From Steromphala cineraria (Eukaryota > Mollusca > Gastropoda > Trochida > Trochidae): a DNA stretch of 64,000 nt. Location: contig OU744728.1 in NCBI GenBank assembly GCA_916613615.1, forward strand, positions 32,689,950 through 32,753,949, written 5' to 3'. The notes beneath the pieces were generated by a model. That model was not told where the DNA came from. It made no database searches and worked only from the letters and a program-made list of their open reading frames with translations. Below are positions 1-11,845 of this stretch, one piece after another (within the stretch, counting starts at the first letter, position 1; every line of letters starts with the position of its first letter). The translations under genes were made by a program, and so were the position numbers.

Positions 1-936
1 GCTATGGAGGGTGCGCCGCTGCCATTTGAAGACTGTGGTCTGGTGGTCGAGTCTTGAGGGGTTGTCCAGCTCCATGTCAGCCAGGAGGGCCTCCGTAGAA
101 GAGAAGAGCATGGAGAGGGGTCTGAAGGTCCTGCAGAAAGATGCCTCCATCGCAGCGATCTTAGTGTCCTGCACCTTGTAAGCATGGGCCAGACGAGAGG
201 CGGCTTGGCGTCGTCCAAAGAGACGGCGAGGTGATCTGCTCCGGGAACGTAGAGGAGACCTGGAGTGTCTGGAGGGACAGCGTCCCCTAGGGGGTGAAGT
301 CGAAGGGCGCCGGCGCTGGCGCTGGTCGGAGCGCTGGTGCTCGATGCGCTGGTCACGATGGCGCTGGTCCTGGCGCTGGTCCTTGGGCTTGGCGTTGCGC
401 TGGTCGGTGCGCTGGTCGGTGCGCTGGTCGGTGCGCTGGTCGGTGCGCTGGTCTAGGCGCTGGTCCTGGCGGTGGTTCTGGCGCTGGTCCTGGCGGTGGT
501 TCTGGCGGTGGTTCTGGCGCTGGTCCTGAAGCTGGTCTGAAGGGGCAGGAGACGAGCAGCCAAGGCCTTGTCCAGCATGGAGAGGACAGCCTGCTCCAGG
601 CCCAGAGGGACGGCATCAGAAGGAGGAGGTTTTAGTAGGGTTCCTGGGAGGCGTAGGATCCCTGGGAACTCGTGGGGGATCCTGCATAGCTCCAGGAGGT
701 GGAGGCGTCAGCGAGTGGCGAGAGGAGGTGGAAGACATTGAGGTGCGGCGGAGGCCCTGAAGGAAACGCTTCCGGCGAGCAGCAGCGAAGAGCAGGAAGT
801 CCGAAGGTGAGAAAGGACGGCACTCGTCACACCGAGAGGCGATGGAGCACGTCCAAGGGAGACAGTCTGGACAGCGAGCGTGAGGGTCTCTGGCCGACTT
901 AGCAGAGGGACACGCACTGCAGATGACTGTGGGCAT
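1..936 (-). pseudogene. DIRS-type retrotransposon Gag-like ORF, 5' part, runs off the left edge
   Basis: Read on the minus strand from 936, the first frame begins MPTVICSACPS and carries a cluster of CxxC pairs (ICSAC, RCPDC, RCDEC) followed by a basic stretch (AARRKRF). This is the layout of the N-terminal zinc region of DIRS Gag-like proteins. The frame stops at 616-618 and the protein continues in another frame as a Pro/Ala/Arg repeat (about 614-353), then as a basic Arg/Ser segment and a helix-like segment (LFGRRQAASRLAHAY) still open at position 1. At least one frameshift separates the pieces, so this copy is probably dead. GC content is far above the flanking DNA. RT, RNase H and tyrosine recombinase would lie left of the window. 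The DIRS assignment rests on pattern only and is less secure than for the copy at 32340-34906. Confidence 0.6.
353..535 (-). repeat. 12-bp coding minisatellite inside the DIRS Gag
   Basis: Consecutive near-identical GCGCTGGTCGGT units on the + strand are followed by GGCGGTGGTTCTG-like units. On the coding strand they give PAHR repeats and then PAPEPPP repeats. It is a low-complexity linker between the zinc region and the basic region. Confidence 0.8.
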
Positions 937-2040
937 AAATCACTGCAAAGGCAAGCAAAACAATGCCAAGAGGGTAAATACATAAGCAAGCAGAAAAGAA
1001 AAATTTTATTTTATTTTTTTTTTTTTTTGATTTAAAAATAATCCCCCGGAGAGGATAAATTAAAGCAGAGGCTTGCATGAATAGGAAAAGATAACAATAC
1101 AAAAATAAAAAATTTTCATTGAAGAAAAAAATTATTTTTAGATTTGATTCTGTATCCTTAAGAGATAAGAAAATGTATATATAGATATTATATAAAAATT
1201 AGCAGGTGCATGCATGTAAAAAACAAACCCCCGAGGGGGGTAGGTTAGAGGGGAACATGCAAGAGGTAAAAAGAACACAAAAAAAAATAATTTATAGAGA
1301 AAATTTTTTAAAATTTGGTTGTGTAGCTTTAAGAGAATTACATAGAATTATGTAGAGAAAGTTTATATATAATTGAGGGAATGATATGAATTAATTATAA
1401 TAGGAATTATAATTAAAAAATGCGTAAAGAAAAAAACCATGGGTTTTAAATATCCGAGGTTGTAACGTACCGCATTGATGCAGTGAAAAAAACGTACGTG
1501 CCAACCTGCACGTAGGCCAGGGGAAACCAACAAAGGTGTGAAGGTCGCCCATAGCAACAGGCCATGCAAGTTGGGAGAAAGTAATTAACCCATAGAAGGC
1601 CAGACATCGCAAGAGGGTGAGTGGTGCGACGCCATGTTTGTTTTGACCGTGAAAGGATCGCGAAATTACGCGAGAGATTCAGGTGATAATTAATGATCTG
1701 GAAAGATCAAAAGTGCAATAAGGACATTATGGGGCAGCAAAACAACAAGGCAAAAGGTCGAAGGAGGAAAGAACCAAAACCAAACCTTGAATTAGGGAAA
1801 TGTGAGCGAAAACAAAACATGTGTTGTCATAACATGTGAGAAGCAAGAAGTGATTTTGGACTACTTTCTTTCCATGGATAGGACAATCCCGCTCACGCGT
1901 AGTGAGCTGGGGCAGCTTACTGTGACTTCTTTCGAAAACTTTGCGGTATTGTCCATTTCTCATCGAGTATGGTAAGTATAGCAACTTATGTTAAGTTGAG
2001 GTAGGGTTAAAACTGGTAAATTGGCAAGGCAAGGCAAGGC
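937..2040. other. AT-rich non-coding stretch upstream of the DIRS Gag
   Basis: No ORF of interest. Two similar blocks of about 205 bp (about 1010-1200 and 1215-1400) each hold a CCCCCGGAG/CCCCCGAGG-like run, TTGCATGAATAGG or CATGCAAGAGG, and a TCCTTAAGAGA/GCTTTAAGAGA motif. A GCAAG/GCAAGG microsatellite ends the stretch at 2022-2040. It may be the DIRS 5' terminal region, but no inverted terminal repeat could be confirmed. Confidence 0.4.
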
Positions 2041-2130
2041 TATGACCCTGTATATACTGGTGCTCTACAGTAAAGCTTAATAACGATGATAATAATGATG
2101 ACCGAAGAGTCAATATGATGGTTTACATAC

Positions 2131-2237
2131 TCAGCAGAGATTTCAGAGAAGACGGATGCAAAGGAAACACAAGGGGGTGACCACGCAGCATAGAATGTGA
2201 CAAACCATCGCACCTTCTTATCTTGCAGGAGCTCCTC
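2131..2237 (-). CDS. TMX2: TMX2 exon (thioredoxin-like domain start)
   Basis: This 107-bp minus-strand exon is bounded by a TTTTTCAG acceptor (right side) and a GTATGT donor (left side). It encodes EELLQDKKVRWFV, then TFYAAWSPPCVSFAS, VFSEISAE. TMX2 is a thioredoxin-related membrane protein of the ER and mitochondria-associated membranes with a non-canonical SNDC-type active site; here the equivalent is SPPC, with the first Cys replaced by Ser as in the family. The phase joins exactly to the exon at 17635-17711 (…HLE|EELL). Two bases (GA) carry over to a downstream exon that is not in the window. The assignment depends on three collinear exons matching the TMX2 order, so confidence is high. 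The intron on its right is about 15.4 kb. Confidence 0.9.
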
Positions 2238-3039
2238 CTGAAAAACATTTCTCAAAGATAATTCTGAGTTGACAAATAGATGAAACAATAAGATAACAAA
2301 GGATTTAGATTAAACTGAACTAAATGCAATAGGTAATAAAAAGAATAATCATAGTTTTTATATATTAGCAACACTGCAACAAAATACTCATTAACTTGGT
2401 ATGTCATCAGAATTTGTATACATAGTTACAATACCTTTTATAAAAGACTTCATGACATGAAATGATAGGTTAATAATATGCAGTTTACTTTTTTTAAAAA
2501 TACAGCTGAAATCTACAGGCCAAGATAAACAATCACTAAAGTGCTATTCATAATTTAAACTGTTCTAGTTAGAAGTTGGTAGCATAAGGAAACAAAGGCA
2601 ATTCTATGGATGAACAACTTGTTATTTTCACAGTAGTAAGGTTTTGGTATGGATCCTAAAGCCATTTTCAAGCATATGTGGAAAATGAGATGTACAGCAA
2701 TTCATATATTTGGGAATTGTTATTAGATAACAAAAGCAGTAACAACTAGGATTGACGTGTCAACACTTAGGTCTTCAAGATTCCGCTTTAACCATCACAC
2801 AGTGTTTGACCTTCACATGCAGTCAATGAGGTATACAAACACTTATCCATCATAAAATGACAAAATTTCATGTGATATCATATTCAATACTTAAGGCTTT
2901 GCAGAAAATCCATCATGGCGGCAAATGTCAGCTATGACATTATTATTCTTCACAGAACATTTTTCCTAGAAGCATAAAAATTTTTTGGTTGAATCGTCTA
3001 TCACCGTTTTTGAGACATGGACGTTTGAAATCTGTTACC
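2238..3039. other. TMX2 intron, no feature seen
   Basis: AT-rich intronic DNA without a credible ORF, repeat or hairpin. Confidence 0.6.
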
Positions 3040-3398
3040 TTAACCCTTACGATGCGGCTATATATTTTTGCTCAACTAGCCCCCGTGGCGACATTGTTTT
3101 GTCCGGTGCCAGCGACCGTTATATCCTGATTGTACCGCTCACTGAATATATTTATGCAGCAAGTCCCGTGTCTTTTACAACAATTGGTGTATCTATTTCG
3201 TGGATCCCAGATTTTTACTTAGAGCCTTGTAAAATGTTTATTTATGCACACACAATAATTCTTTTTACATGGACTTCTAGATACACTGTGCCTCTTTATA
3301 AATATATAAAAAAACATTACGATGCGCCTCATATTTTTTTTCTCACAGTCATCAAAAGAAAGTCTTTATTTCCGCTTGCCGCTTCTTTATTTTTGTGC

Positions 3399-4190
3399 GC
3401 GCATAGACATATGATACATGGAAATAAAGACAATTCTTTTCACTACACAATGATGTAAAATTTATAGAATTATCTTTAATGGTTCGCGAGATATGAATGC
3501 TGCAAGGTGCGCGAGGTAAATGCAAGTTATATTAGCGATAGCCGGAGCGCAACTAGCGCGTGTGAACGATGACTTATATTTCGCTTGCTGCTTCTTTATT
3601 CCTGTCCGCGCATAGACATATGATACAGGGAAATAAAGACAATTCTTTTCTCTACAAGTTGACATAAAAATTATAAAATTATCTCTAATGGTTCGTGAGA
3701 TATGAGTGCAGCAAGATGCGCGAGTTAAATACAAGTTCAATTTGCGAACGCCGGAGCGCAAGTAGAGCGCGCACCGCTTCTTCATTGCGCGCATAGACAA
3801 ATGATACATGGAAATAAAGACAATTCTTTTCTCTACAAGTTATAAAATTATCTCTAATGGTTCGTGAGATATCAATGCCGCAAGGTGCGCAAGTTATATT
3901 AGCGATAGCCGGAGCGCAACTAGCGCGTGTGAACGATGACTTATATTTCGCTTGCTGCTTCTTTATTCCTGTCCGCGCATAGACATATGATACATGGAAA
4001 TAAAGAAAATTCTTTTCTCTACAAGTTGATATAAAAATTAAAAAATTATCTCTAATGGTTTGTGAGATATGAGTGCAGCAAGATGCGCGAGTTAAATACA
4101 AGTTCAATTAGCGAACGCCGGAGCGCAAGTAGAGCGCGCACCGCTTCTTCATTTCTGTGCGCACATAGACATAGACTTTTCCACCTCTCC
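3399..4190. repeat. Tandem array of ~185-bp units in the piggyBac-like element
   Basis: The GCGCATAGACATATGATAC motif recurs at 3399, 3608, 3789, 3975 and, degenerate, 4159, giving a period of 181-209 bp. Units also share GGTTCGTGAGATATGAGTG and GCCGGAGCGCAA. Confidence 0.8.
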
Positions 4191-4499
4191 AATTAGTCAC
4201 TTTTCACGAATTAATTTTTATTGACAAAAACGGTTTTATGTTAATATTTCAATAATTAGTAACTTCTCCTTTCTTCCAGTGCAGCAAAAATTTAGTGGGA
4301 AATTTTTCGGAAAAAGCGTCTCGGTCTTGACAATATTTCTGTTTCCGGATTATAACTTTTTAGGCAGAACTGGAAGCAAACTTCTGATATTGAATGTTGA
4401 AGCTTGGGGGGCTAAGGGTAAATTTGTACCATGTCTCGTGGCGAGGCCCGCACTAAAAATATTGAAAATCCTTGAAAGAAAACTCTGAGTACGCTCGAT

Positions 4500-4910
4500 T
4501 TTTCATGGGAAAAAAGTCCATACCTCACGGCGAAGCTCGGAAGTGGTCAAAATCTCCGGTCTTCATCATAACCCGAGAGTGAAAGTGGCCCCAAAAAAGC
4601 CCATACCTCCGGGTGCTCTCGAAAAAAGTAGAACAAAAGCATGATCGTGCTCAAAACCCGATAGTGTGAATGTGGTCATGGGACAACTTTCCCATTACAT
4701 CATGGCGAGACCCGGGACAAAATTTCCGATGCCCGGAAGTGGTCAGAACACTCGGACGTCCCTTTCGTCATGGGAAAACGTTCCCATTACCTCATGCCGA
4801 GACCCGGAAAAAAATTTCGATGCCCGGAAGTGGTCCAGAACCTCTGACGTCATCGCAACCCGATCTAGTAAGTTTGGTAATGGGACAAGTTTCCCATTAC
4901 GTCATGACGA
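4500..4910. repeat. Tandem array of ~95-110-bp units in the piggyBac-like element
   Basis: CCCATTAC followed by TCATGGCGAGACCCGG-like sequence recurs near 4690, 4783 and 4895, with a weaker copy near 4520. Units include GATGCCCGGAAGTGGTC. Confidence 0.7.
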
Positions 4911-5019
4911 AAACTGGAAAAAAAAAATTATGTCAAAAAGACCTAAAAACATTTTGCGGGGCTTCTTGCATCTTTATTTCTCTTTGCGCATATACATATC
5001 ATATACCAAATTGAAGGCA

Positions 5020-5400
5020 TATTTATTCTCTTTCCATCGATATATCTTGCTTTATAGCGCGCCACTTGGTTAGTGAAATATCAAGCGCAAAAGCCTTTTT
5101 TTTGGGCCTATATAGTACAATTATTTGCAACTGTGCTTATACAAATTATTCACCAAATTGAAGACAATTTTATTCTCTTTCCATCGATATATCATGTTTT
5201 ATAGCGCGCCAATTTGTTATTGAAATATCATGCACGAAAGTCGAAAACTTTTAAATATTTTTTAGTACAATTATTTGAAAACTGCGTATATACAAATTAT
5301 ACACCAAATTGAAGACAATTTTATTCTCTTTCCATTGATATATCATGTGGTAGAGCGCGCCACTTGGTTAGTGAAATATCAAGCGCGAAAGAACACATTT
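5020..5400. repeat. Tandem array of ~148-bp units in the piggyBac-like element
   Basis: TCTCTTTCCATCGATATATC recurs at about 5028, 5175 and 5325, each followed by a GCGCGCCACTTGGTTAGTG-like block. Confidence 0.75.
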
Positions 5401-5608
5401 TGTCTGCTTTTTGTCAACAATTCAACAGAGAAAATACATGTTTTCACGGAGCTCGCTGTCTGCGCCAGTTAAACCAATTTTCATAAAACAACGGCGTTTA
5501 GCGAGGCGTGAAAGTTGAGAGTCCTGACTCCGGATTTCGCCAAGAGGGCTTACGCGCCAGTTTATATTTGGCACGGAAATATAACGCTCCCGGCATAGTA
5601 AGGGTTAA

Positions 5609-7730
5609 AAAGTATATGATATTTGCAAGTGTATTAAATATGTATCTAACTGCTACATCCTTATTCACAGAGCCAACAAATATATAGTAACTCATTGTCA
5701 GTATCACAAACATGAGAAAATACAGAACTAAATTTATCAATCCAAACCAAAACACAGCCTAGCAATTTGTGCTGGAGTATGTTTGAATGCCCACATTTTG
5801 CGAGAAAAGCATGCATCCTGCTTTGCAATGTAACCCTACGGTCTCTCTAATTCATGAATGAACTCATTGACGACTACTTTAGGTCTCGTTATACAGTTTT
5901 TTTCCCATAGACTCCAATGTTAAATTGCCATCGGTCATTGACTTGTCGCTCCTTTACAATGGGAAACAGTAGCGAGTTATCTTCTCCTGCCAAAATAGAG
6001 GGCGCGTCAAATGCATTGGTCCTTTACTTACTTCCGGGTTATCAACTTGCATTACCGCGTAGATATGAATTAGAGAAAAAACACAATAAAACAACGATCA
6101 AAATGTGACAGTACTGTACGATTACATTGGAACATTCGCGAGGAATGACAAAGTGAGTGAGTGTCTTTATAAAGGATATTTACGAAAATTATTCGATCGT
6201 GGCTGGCAAAACAAACTAATATTATTTTGAAAAAATGTGTTGGTTCAATCTGAATCAATTATATAGAGGAGACTGAAGGAAGTAATGATAAAGATCCTCC
6301 CTCTATCAAATAGACTAAAATTTGACTTTTTCGTTGACCAAATGATGTTTACTTTTTAAATGTTGGGAATAAAGTGTTGTCGCATGAAACAAGTTTTGAT
6401 AATTGCAATAATGATACTATATACTTTTAATATCTAATATTTACATAACCACGGATATTGTAAAACTACATTTTAACACAATCAACAAAAGAAAGACAGA
6501 ATTTTAAATATTTTGCACATTGATAGGGTCAGTAAATTAAATTCTATTGAGAAGTTGTATAGAAAGTGATTTCATGTTTTACCACAATAAACTCATTCAA
6601 ATCATTTCTGATCATTGACTTATAATATCATAGACATATTATCTTCATTGGTCAACTCTTCAAACGCTAATACAAGTTTGTTCAAGCTTTAAAAATCTAT
6701 TATATGGTGTTTTTACCTTGGTTGTACTTAAATTTTGACACTAATCCTCAACCAGTTTGTGTATGACAACTATTACATGCAATAAAATTGCAGCTATCCT
6801 TGAGTTATTTATCAATGCATGCAATTTAACGTATATTTTGAAAAAATTTCAAACAAATAAATTGGACGAAAGATATAATAGAGTTGCCGTTTTAATGGGT
6901 TTCTTTTAGTAGAAATTATGCAATTAAACATCCGTTTTGCTCAAAAACAAAATTTATGACTGTAAAATGTTATTCAAATAGTGTCAAAAGATGTTTTTAT
7001 ACGTTTTCAATCAAAATATGTTGGTGACTTATATACTTACTTACCACTGTATTACATAAAACCGTAATCTCATTACATACATATACATATACAACTTTAG
7101 ATAACTTTCTATATACAATCATGAGCTGTAAAATATTGCCTTATTTTCAACTTCAACTTTTTTACGGTTACAAATACTCATTTTACCATGGCTAACCTCA
7201 AAACAGGTTTATAGACGGGGTGTTTTCGGAGATAAAGAAAAATATATAATAAAAATATATAGAACGGAGAGTTTGTATCATTGCATAAACAAAAAGTTGT
7301 TTCTTGTTTGCAGAGATACGACTCTTGTTGAAAGTGAGCTCGATATTATGTTAATTTTTCGATGTTGCGTTTTCATTTTCATTTTTTATATTTTGTTAAT
7401 TTGTGTTTTTAATATAAATAGATAAAGATTCTGGTAAGAATGGTTTCCTGTGCAACTGTAAAAAGGTCAATCCTATCTGGATATTTAATTGTGGAAGCGA
7501 CCTTCAAGAGGACTTTCTCAAGTAAACATGAATGTGATAAGTACAGGATTATTTCTCACTTAATTTCATTATGTTCGTGTTCATGTTTTAACAATTTTTC
7601 AAAGAATAGAGCGCTCAAAATGATTTAGACTGTGAAGTAAAGCAAATCTGCGGCGAATGCATGAACAAAGTAACAAAGCTACTTAGCTAAGTTCATAAAA
7701 CAAAGTTTATATTCAATATCATTTTGAAAT
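5609..7730. other. TMX2 intron, no gene seen
   Basis: AT-rich sequence with only short chance ORFs. No splice-flanked coding segment, RNA gene or clear repeat was recognised. Confidence 0.55.
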
Positions 7731-7734
7731 GTCC

Positions 7735-7838
7735 TGCCTCCATACTCTGATTGTAAATGTGTTTTGTAATGTTGACGAGGGGCTCTGTGAGCTCAAGTCA
7801 CTAAATTGAATAAACTTCTGTTCTGTTCTGTTCTGTTA
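7735..7838 (+). mobile_element. 3' end of a non-LTR retrotransposon or SINE
   Basis: The stretch ends in AATTGAATAAACTTCTGTTC followed by a (TGTTC)n pentanucleotide tail at about 7812-7837. A short stem-forming GGGCTCTGTGAGCTC precedes it. This resembles the 3' end of the LINE at 54000-54055, which also has a stem, CAATAAA and a pentanucleotide tail. No coding part remains. Confidence 0.55.
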
Positions 7839-10740
7839 ATATGCTCATTTCATTATTTGTTAATATGAAATATATGCTCATTTCATTATTTGTTAATATC
7901 ATTTTGCTCATAATCTATCAACCATCTATCAATCTATCTATTTATTTCTTAACTTTGTCAACAAATTAGCATAAAATGGTCTATTTTGAATGGTTTGAAG
8001 ATTATCTTATTATTATATTATTTAACTATACAATGGTTTAAACTGTTATTTAGTGTAAATGTAGGCTACTGTGTATAATCAACCAAAAATAAAACAATTA
8101 GGATTGCTAAATTTTAATTTTTGAAGGCGAATTTTGACAAACTTTAGAGACAATCAGATGTTCATGCGGCCATAGTCAACAATTATTTTAAAGCTATCCG
8201 TATTTAAATATGGGTACAATGTTTTGCGGAATACTAAACAATTACGTGAATGTTTCGTCTATTACTATGAGTAAATATCATTTTACACGAAAAAGCAATT
8301 GATGTAATTATTCAACCTTAGATTCCAAAAAATGATTAATGCAATTCCATATTACGTACAGCGGGTTCTTGTTTTGATTTAATGAAAAGATAGATTATTG
8401 AAAACAGTAACATTTTGTTAAATAATGATTACCTAATCGTATCGTAAGTAAATTGAATCTTGTTATCAATAAAAGTAGGGTAAATGAACATCAACCATGA
8501 AACTAATTCTAAAAGGACCACATTTTTACATATGTCTTTTCCAAATCATCAACAACATTATATTTCTAGTCATTGCATGCAAAGAAGAGACTCAAGAGAG
8601 CTTTTTTTGCAATTTATGAAATTTAATTGATTTATCAGTGTTTCCTCTTATGTCGGCCACGATGAATGTAACAGGCTTCATTCGAATCCATCCTGCTACA
8701 TCAGCGTATATGTCTCCGCTAATGCTACGATAGGTTGTAGCATTAGCAGAGACATATACGCTGATGTAGCAGGATGATTCGAATCATGTCAGGGTAATAA
8801 TGCACATTAGTGAATCGTCGGTGAGCAACTTACAAAGATGGATACTTGACGTTAAACTTATCATTATTATTATTATTATTATTATGTCTTAGGTATACTT
8901 AAAAATGTTTTGGGACATTGTTTTTGATATATCAGAAACATATTCAAATTCAAGTATATATCTAAATTTGTTTCATACAAGACGGATATCCAAAGCACAG
9001 GGAAATTCGGTTTTCTCTCCGAAAGTCTCCAAAAATGTTATAACGAATTGCAGTTTGCTATCCTTTACAAGTTCTGATATTTAAACTCCTCATTGTGGAT
9101 TGAAATGAACATCTTATAATCACTATTCAAGATATCTTGGTAGATCACTAATGCCACAAATTGGCTATTGAAAATATTAAACCGTAATTATGCATACAAG
9201 CGTTTTAGAAGCGTACTTGAATTCGATGCATCCATTTACGTCCTTTACATGTAATCAATTCCTTTACAATATGTAGTCAATATCGATGAAGTCACATTTG
9301 TTTTTATCAAACTATATCATGAAAGTTTGTTTGTTAGTGATGTCAGTGTTGTCAGATACATCAGGGCGTTATATATAGTATTTAGTAAATAGAGTCTCTG
9401 GATACATGCACGCTCTCAGGCGTTTGCCGATGTTTGCCGATCCCGATTATCATATATTAATGACTGCATGTGAACTTCGAGAATTATCTTTAGACAGACA
9501 AAACAAAATAAGAAAGCATTGCAAGTCATTTTAAACAAACTTAAAAAATGAAAATTATGCATGAATTTAAATTATATCCAGCCTAATGAGTAATGTAGTC
9601 CAAATAAAAGTTTGTTTCAATGTAAGACATATGAAAAACACTAAATAAGTCATGATAATTTGTAAAAATCAGACTGATAGGAATGATAGGAATCATCATG
9701 GGCACATACAATTAAACACATAAAATCGGCAATTTATAATAATTAGGCATTCATGTGTAAGTGACAAGAGTAAGATCGATTTAGACTACATTAGGGTCTA
9801 CGACAATGGGTGCATCACGCTGGTAATCTATTTTTAGAAGGGGATCCTCTGCTATTTAAGAAGTAACGTGATTCAAAATGGCGCATCGCGTATCGAAGCT
9901 CCGACTGAAATGTTTGACAGCTTTTAAAATATATACGTCTTTAGTTTTGAAAGGCGAAAATAGACCAGACGGGTAGCAATAAGTTAAATAAGTAAAAACA
10001 TGTCAGTTGTTTTTCATGCGCGAAAATTGTAATAAGTGCGCGAAAGTGCGACAAAGGATTTCCTCCACTGCGGTCTATGAGGGTGCTTCATAGCCCCGCT
10101 GTCGCGGGGCTATGTATCTTAGCTAAGCCAGGTTTGGTTAGATATTTTCCATATTCCAGCACTTTTTAAGCACACACTATAAAATTCAAGTACTTTTCAA
10201 GCACTTTCAGGGAATAATGTTATTTTCAAGGGCTTTTCATCCACAGGAACCCGATATCGTAAATAAAATGTAGGTAAAACGTAGATAAGAGAGACCCACC
10301 CCTCTATATAATTGAGTAAAGGAATAAACACACCCATCTTGCCGATCTCGACTCGCTTCCGAGTTACGTCAATATTATCGCTTCAAATTGGTGACATCTC
10401 ATACACATACACAAGAACCTCTCAGTTATACATTTCCCCCCAAAACTCGGCTAATTTCCAACACATGTCACCCTTCAAATAACTATTATATCTATCTTAA
10501 TTCACAAAACGACCGCAGATACCTCTGGGGTGAACGTTACTCAGCACCAAATGCCTCTCGGGCGATCTGATTGGTCCGTTAGGCGAATTTATTATAAGCA
10601 TCGCATAACAAACAAAACGGCGTGGTTTGGACAGTGCAATGTTTCGGGAATGATTTCACTATCAATTTTTGTTTAGAAGAGTGCTGTGTTTTTAGTAGAA
10701 AATGGACATTCTTTTGTGATCATTGGCCAGACAGGCACTG
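7839..10740. other. TMX2 intron with hairpins and a microsatellite
   Basis: No gene seen. It holds an 88-bp foldback (8689-8776, listed separately), a (TTA)n run near 8862-8884, and a GC-rich hairpin at 10089-10112 (ATAGCCCCGC with its complement). Around 10150-10240 CAAGCACTTT-like motifs recur, as in old hAT-like debris, but no ends could be defined. Confidence 0.5.
8689..8776. repeat. 88-bp near-perfect foldback flanked by a 9-bp direct repeat
   Basis: Arms of 40 bp (8689-8728 and 8737-8776) pair with a single mismatch around an 8-bp loop. ATTCGAATC lies immediately outside both arms (8680-8688 and 8777-8785), which looks like a target duplication. A 9-bp duplication is typical of Mutator-like elements, but the repeat is itself partly palindromic (TTCGAA). 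Confidence 0.75.
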
Positions 10741-10903
10741 TAATACGGTCTTTTTTTTTTCTTTTTTTTTTCTTTTTTTTTAATTCCTGTATTCATGGTA
10801 CAATACACAGTAGCATATCAGGATTACAACAACGTACAGGAAATCATTAAGAAAACTCATTCATTCACCACAGTCATACACTTGCATACCTATTTTGGCT
10901 GAT

Positions 10904-11845
10904 TCAGACTTTTTCAGTAATCATATTCTTGTATATTGCCCATTTCCTTTCAAATTCATCAAGCATAGATCTTTTACAATATCGGGACTTTTCAATAACA
11001 TGATAATATTTCAATTCTCTTTTAAAGTGAATTAGAATTGGTAATTTCTTTTGTAGCTTGCATCTATAGATATGGTACTTGTTGAGTAGGATAATTAGAT
11101 CAAATGTTTGTTCAGTTTTTAAAGAAGATGAACATCCAAAGAGGATCAATTCAACATGTAGATTAAAATCACCTGAGTGTGAGCAATTGAGTTTAAACCA
11201 CTGCGAGAAATCATGCCAAAAACTTCTGGTTATTCTACAATTCCAGAAAAGATGAAGGATGGATTCAGGTTCCCCTCCACAGAATGTACATAAATTATCA
11301 TCAACAATATGCATTTTGAACAAGAAAGTATTAACAGGGAAGATTCTGTGGAGGAGTCTGAATTGCATCCATCTTAGTTTAGGATCAAGAGTAGTTTTAA
11401 AAGGTTTAATAAATATGTCATTCCAATTTCCAGAAATCAATGTTTCATCTTCCCATTTTTCTATGATCTTTAGTTTTTCATCATTTCCCTTGATTGTGAA
11501 GTAATATTTTTTTGACCCTTTTTTGCAAGAGAAAAGATTCTTAATACTCATGTTAAAATCATTTAACATTACATGTGTGCTTTTTTGGATGCCTTTAGAT
11601 TTGAGATATTTTCTAATTGAGTGAATAATTCCATGGAAATCAAGAAAGTTAATTCTGAAGTATTAATGACAGAAATGTTCAAGTGACATAAAGTTACCAT
11701 CCTCCTTCATCAAAGATTTGATATAAACAACATTATGTTCATGAAACTTCTTACTGAAGAAAGGTTTGCCATCTATAATTATATTTCTGTTATACAGCAG
11801 TGGTTCCCTAAGGAAGTCTTCATAATTGTCTGGTCTATTGTTATA
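10904..11845 (-). pseudogene. LINE ORF2 C-terminal part (left of the nested transposon)
   Basis: Reading resumes left of the transposon as YNNRPDNYEDFLREP, collinear with KYS on its other side. After a frame break near 11660 it ends in a 221-residue frame (start 11569) containing LRWMQFRLLHRIFPVN and a CTFCGGEPESILHLFWNC zinc-knuckle-like motif (CxxC…H…C). That is the C-terminal signature of L1/Tx1 ORF2. The same region in the LINE at 39295 has CTFCNVEIESIIHLLYKC. Confidence 0.8.

Larger units (their letters stand above)
3044..5604. mobile_element. piggyBac-like non-autonomous element with TTAA target duplication
   Basis: The ends are CCCTTACGATGCGGC on the left and, as reverse complement, CCCTTACTATGCCGG on the right, so 13 of 15 positions match. 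TTAA lies directly outside each end (3040-3043 and 5605-5608). TTAA duplication with termini starting CCC is the piggyBac hallmark. No transposase frame survives. The interior is three separate tandem arrays plus an AACGGCGTTTAGCGAGGCG block near the right end that recurs at about 16620. The two ORFs on the minus strand (3462-4107) are translations of one tandem array and not genes. It lies in a TMX2 intron. Confidence 0.75.

Noticed and set aside
294..635. 113-residue + strand Gly/Ala-rich ORF
   Set aside because: It is the antisense of the DIRS Gag minisatellite.
2985..3458. 157-residue + strand ORF
   Set aside because: It spans the left end of the piggyBac-like element and the first tandem unit; composition is non-coding.
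3462..4107. Two overlapping minus-strand ORFs with repeated sequence
   Set aside because: They translate the ~185-bp tandem array and nothing else.
5498..5755. 85-residue minus-strand ORF
   Set aside because: It straddles the right end of the piggyBac-like element, so it cannot be a conserved gene.
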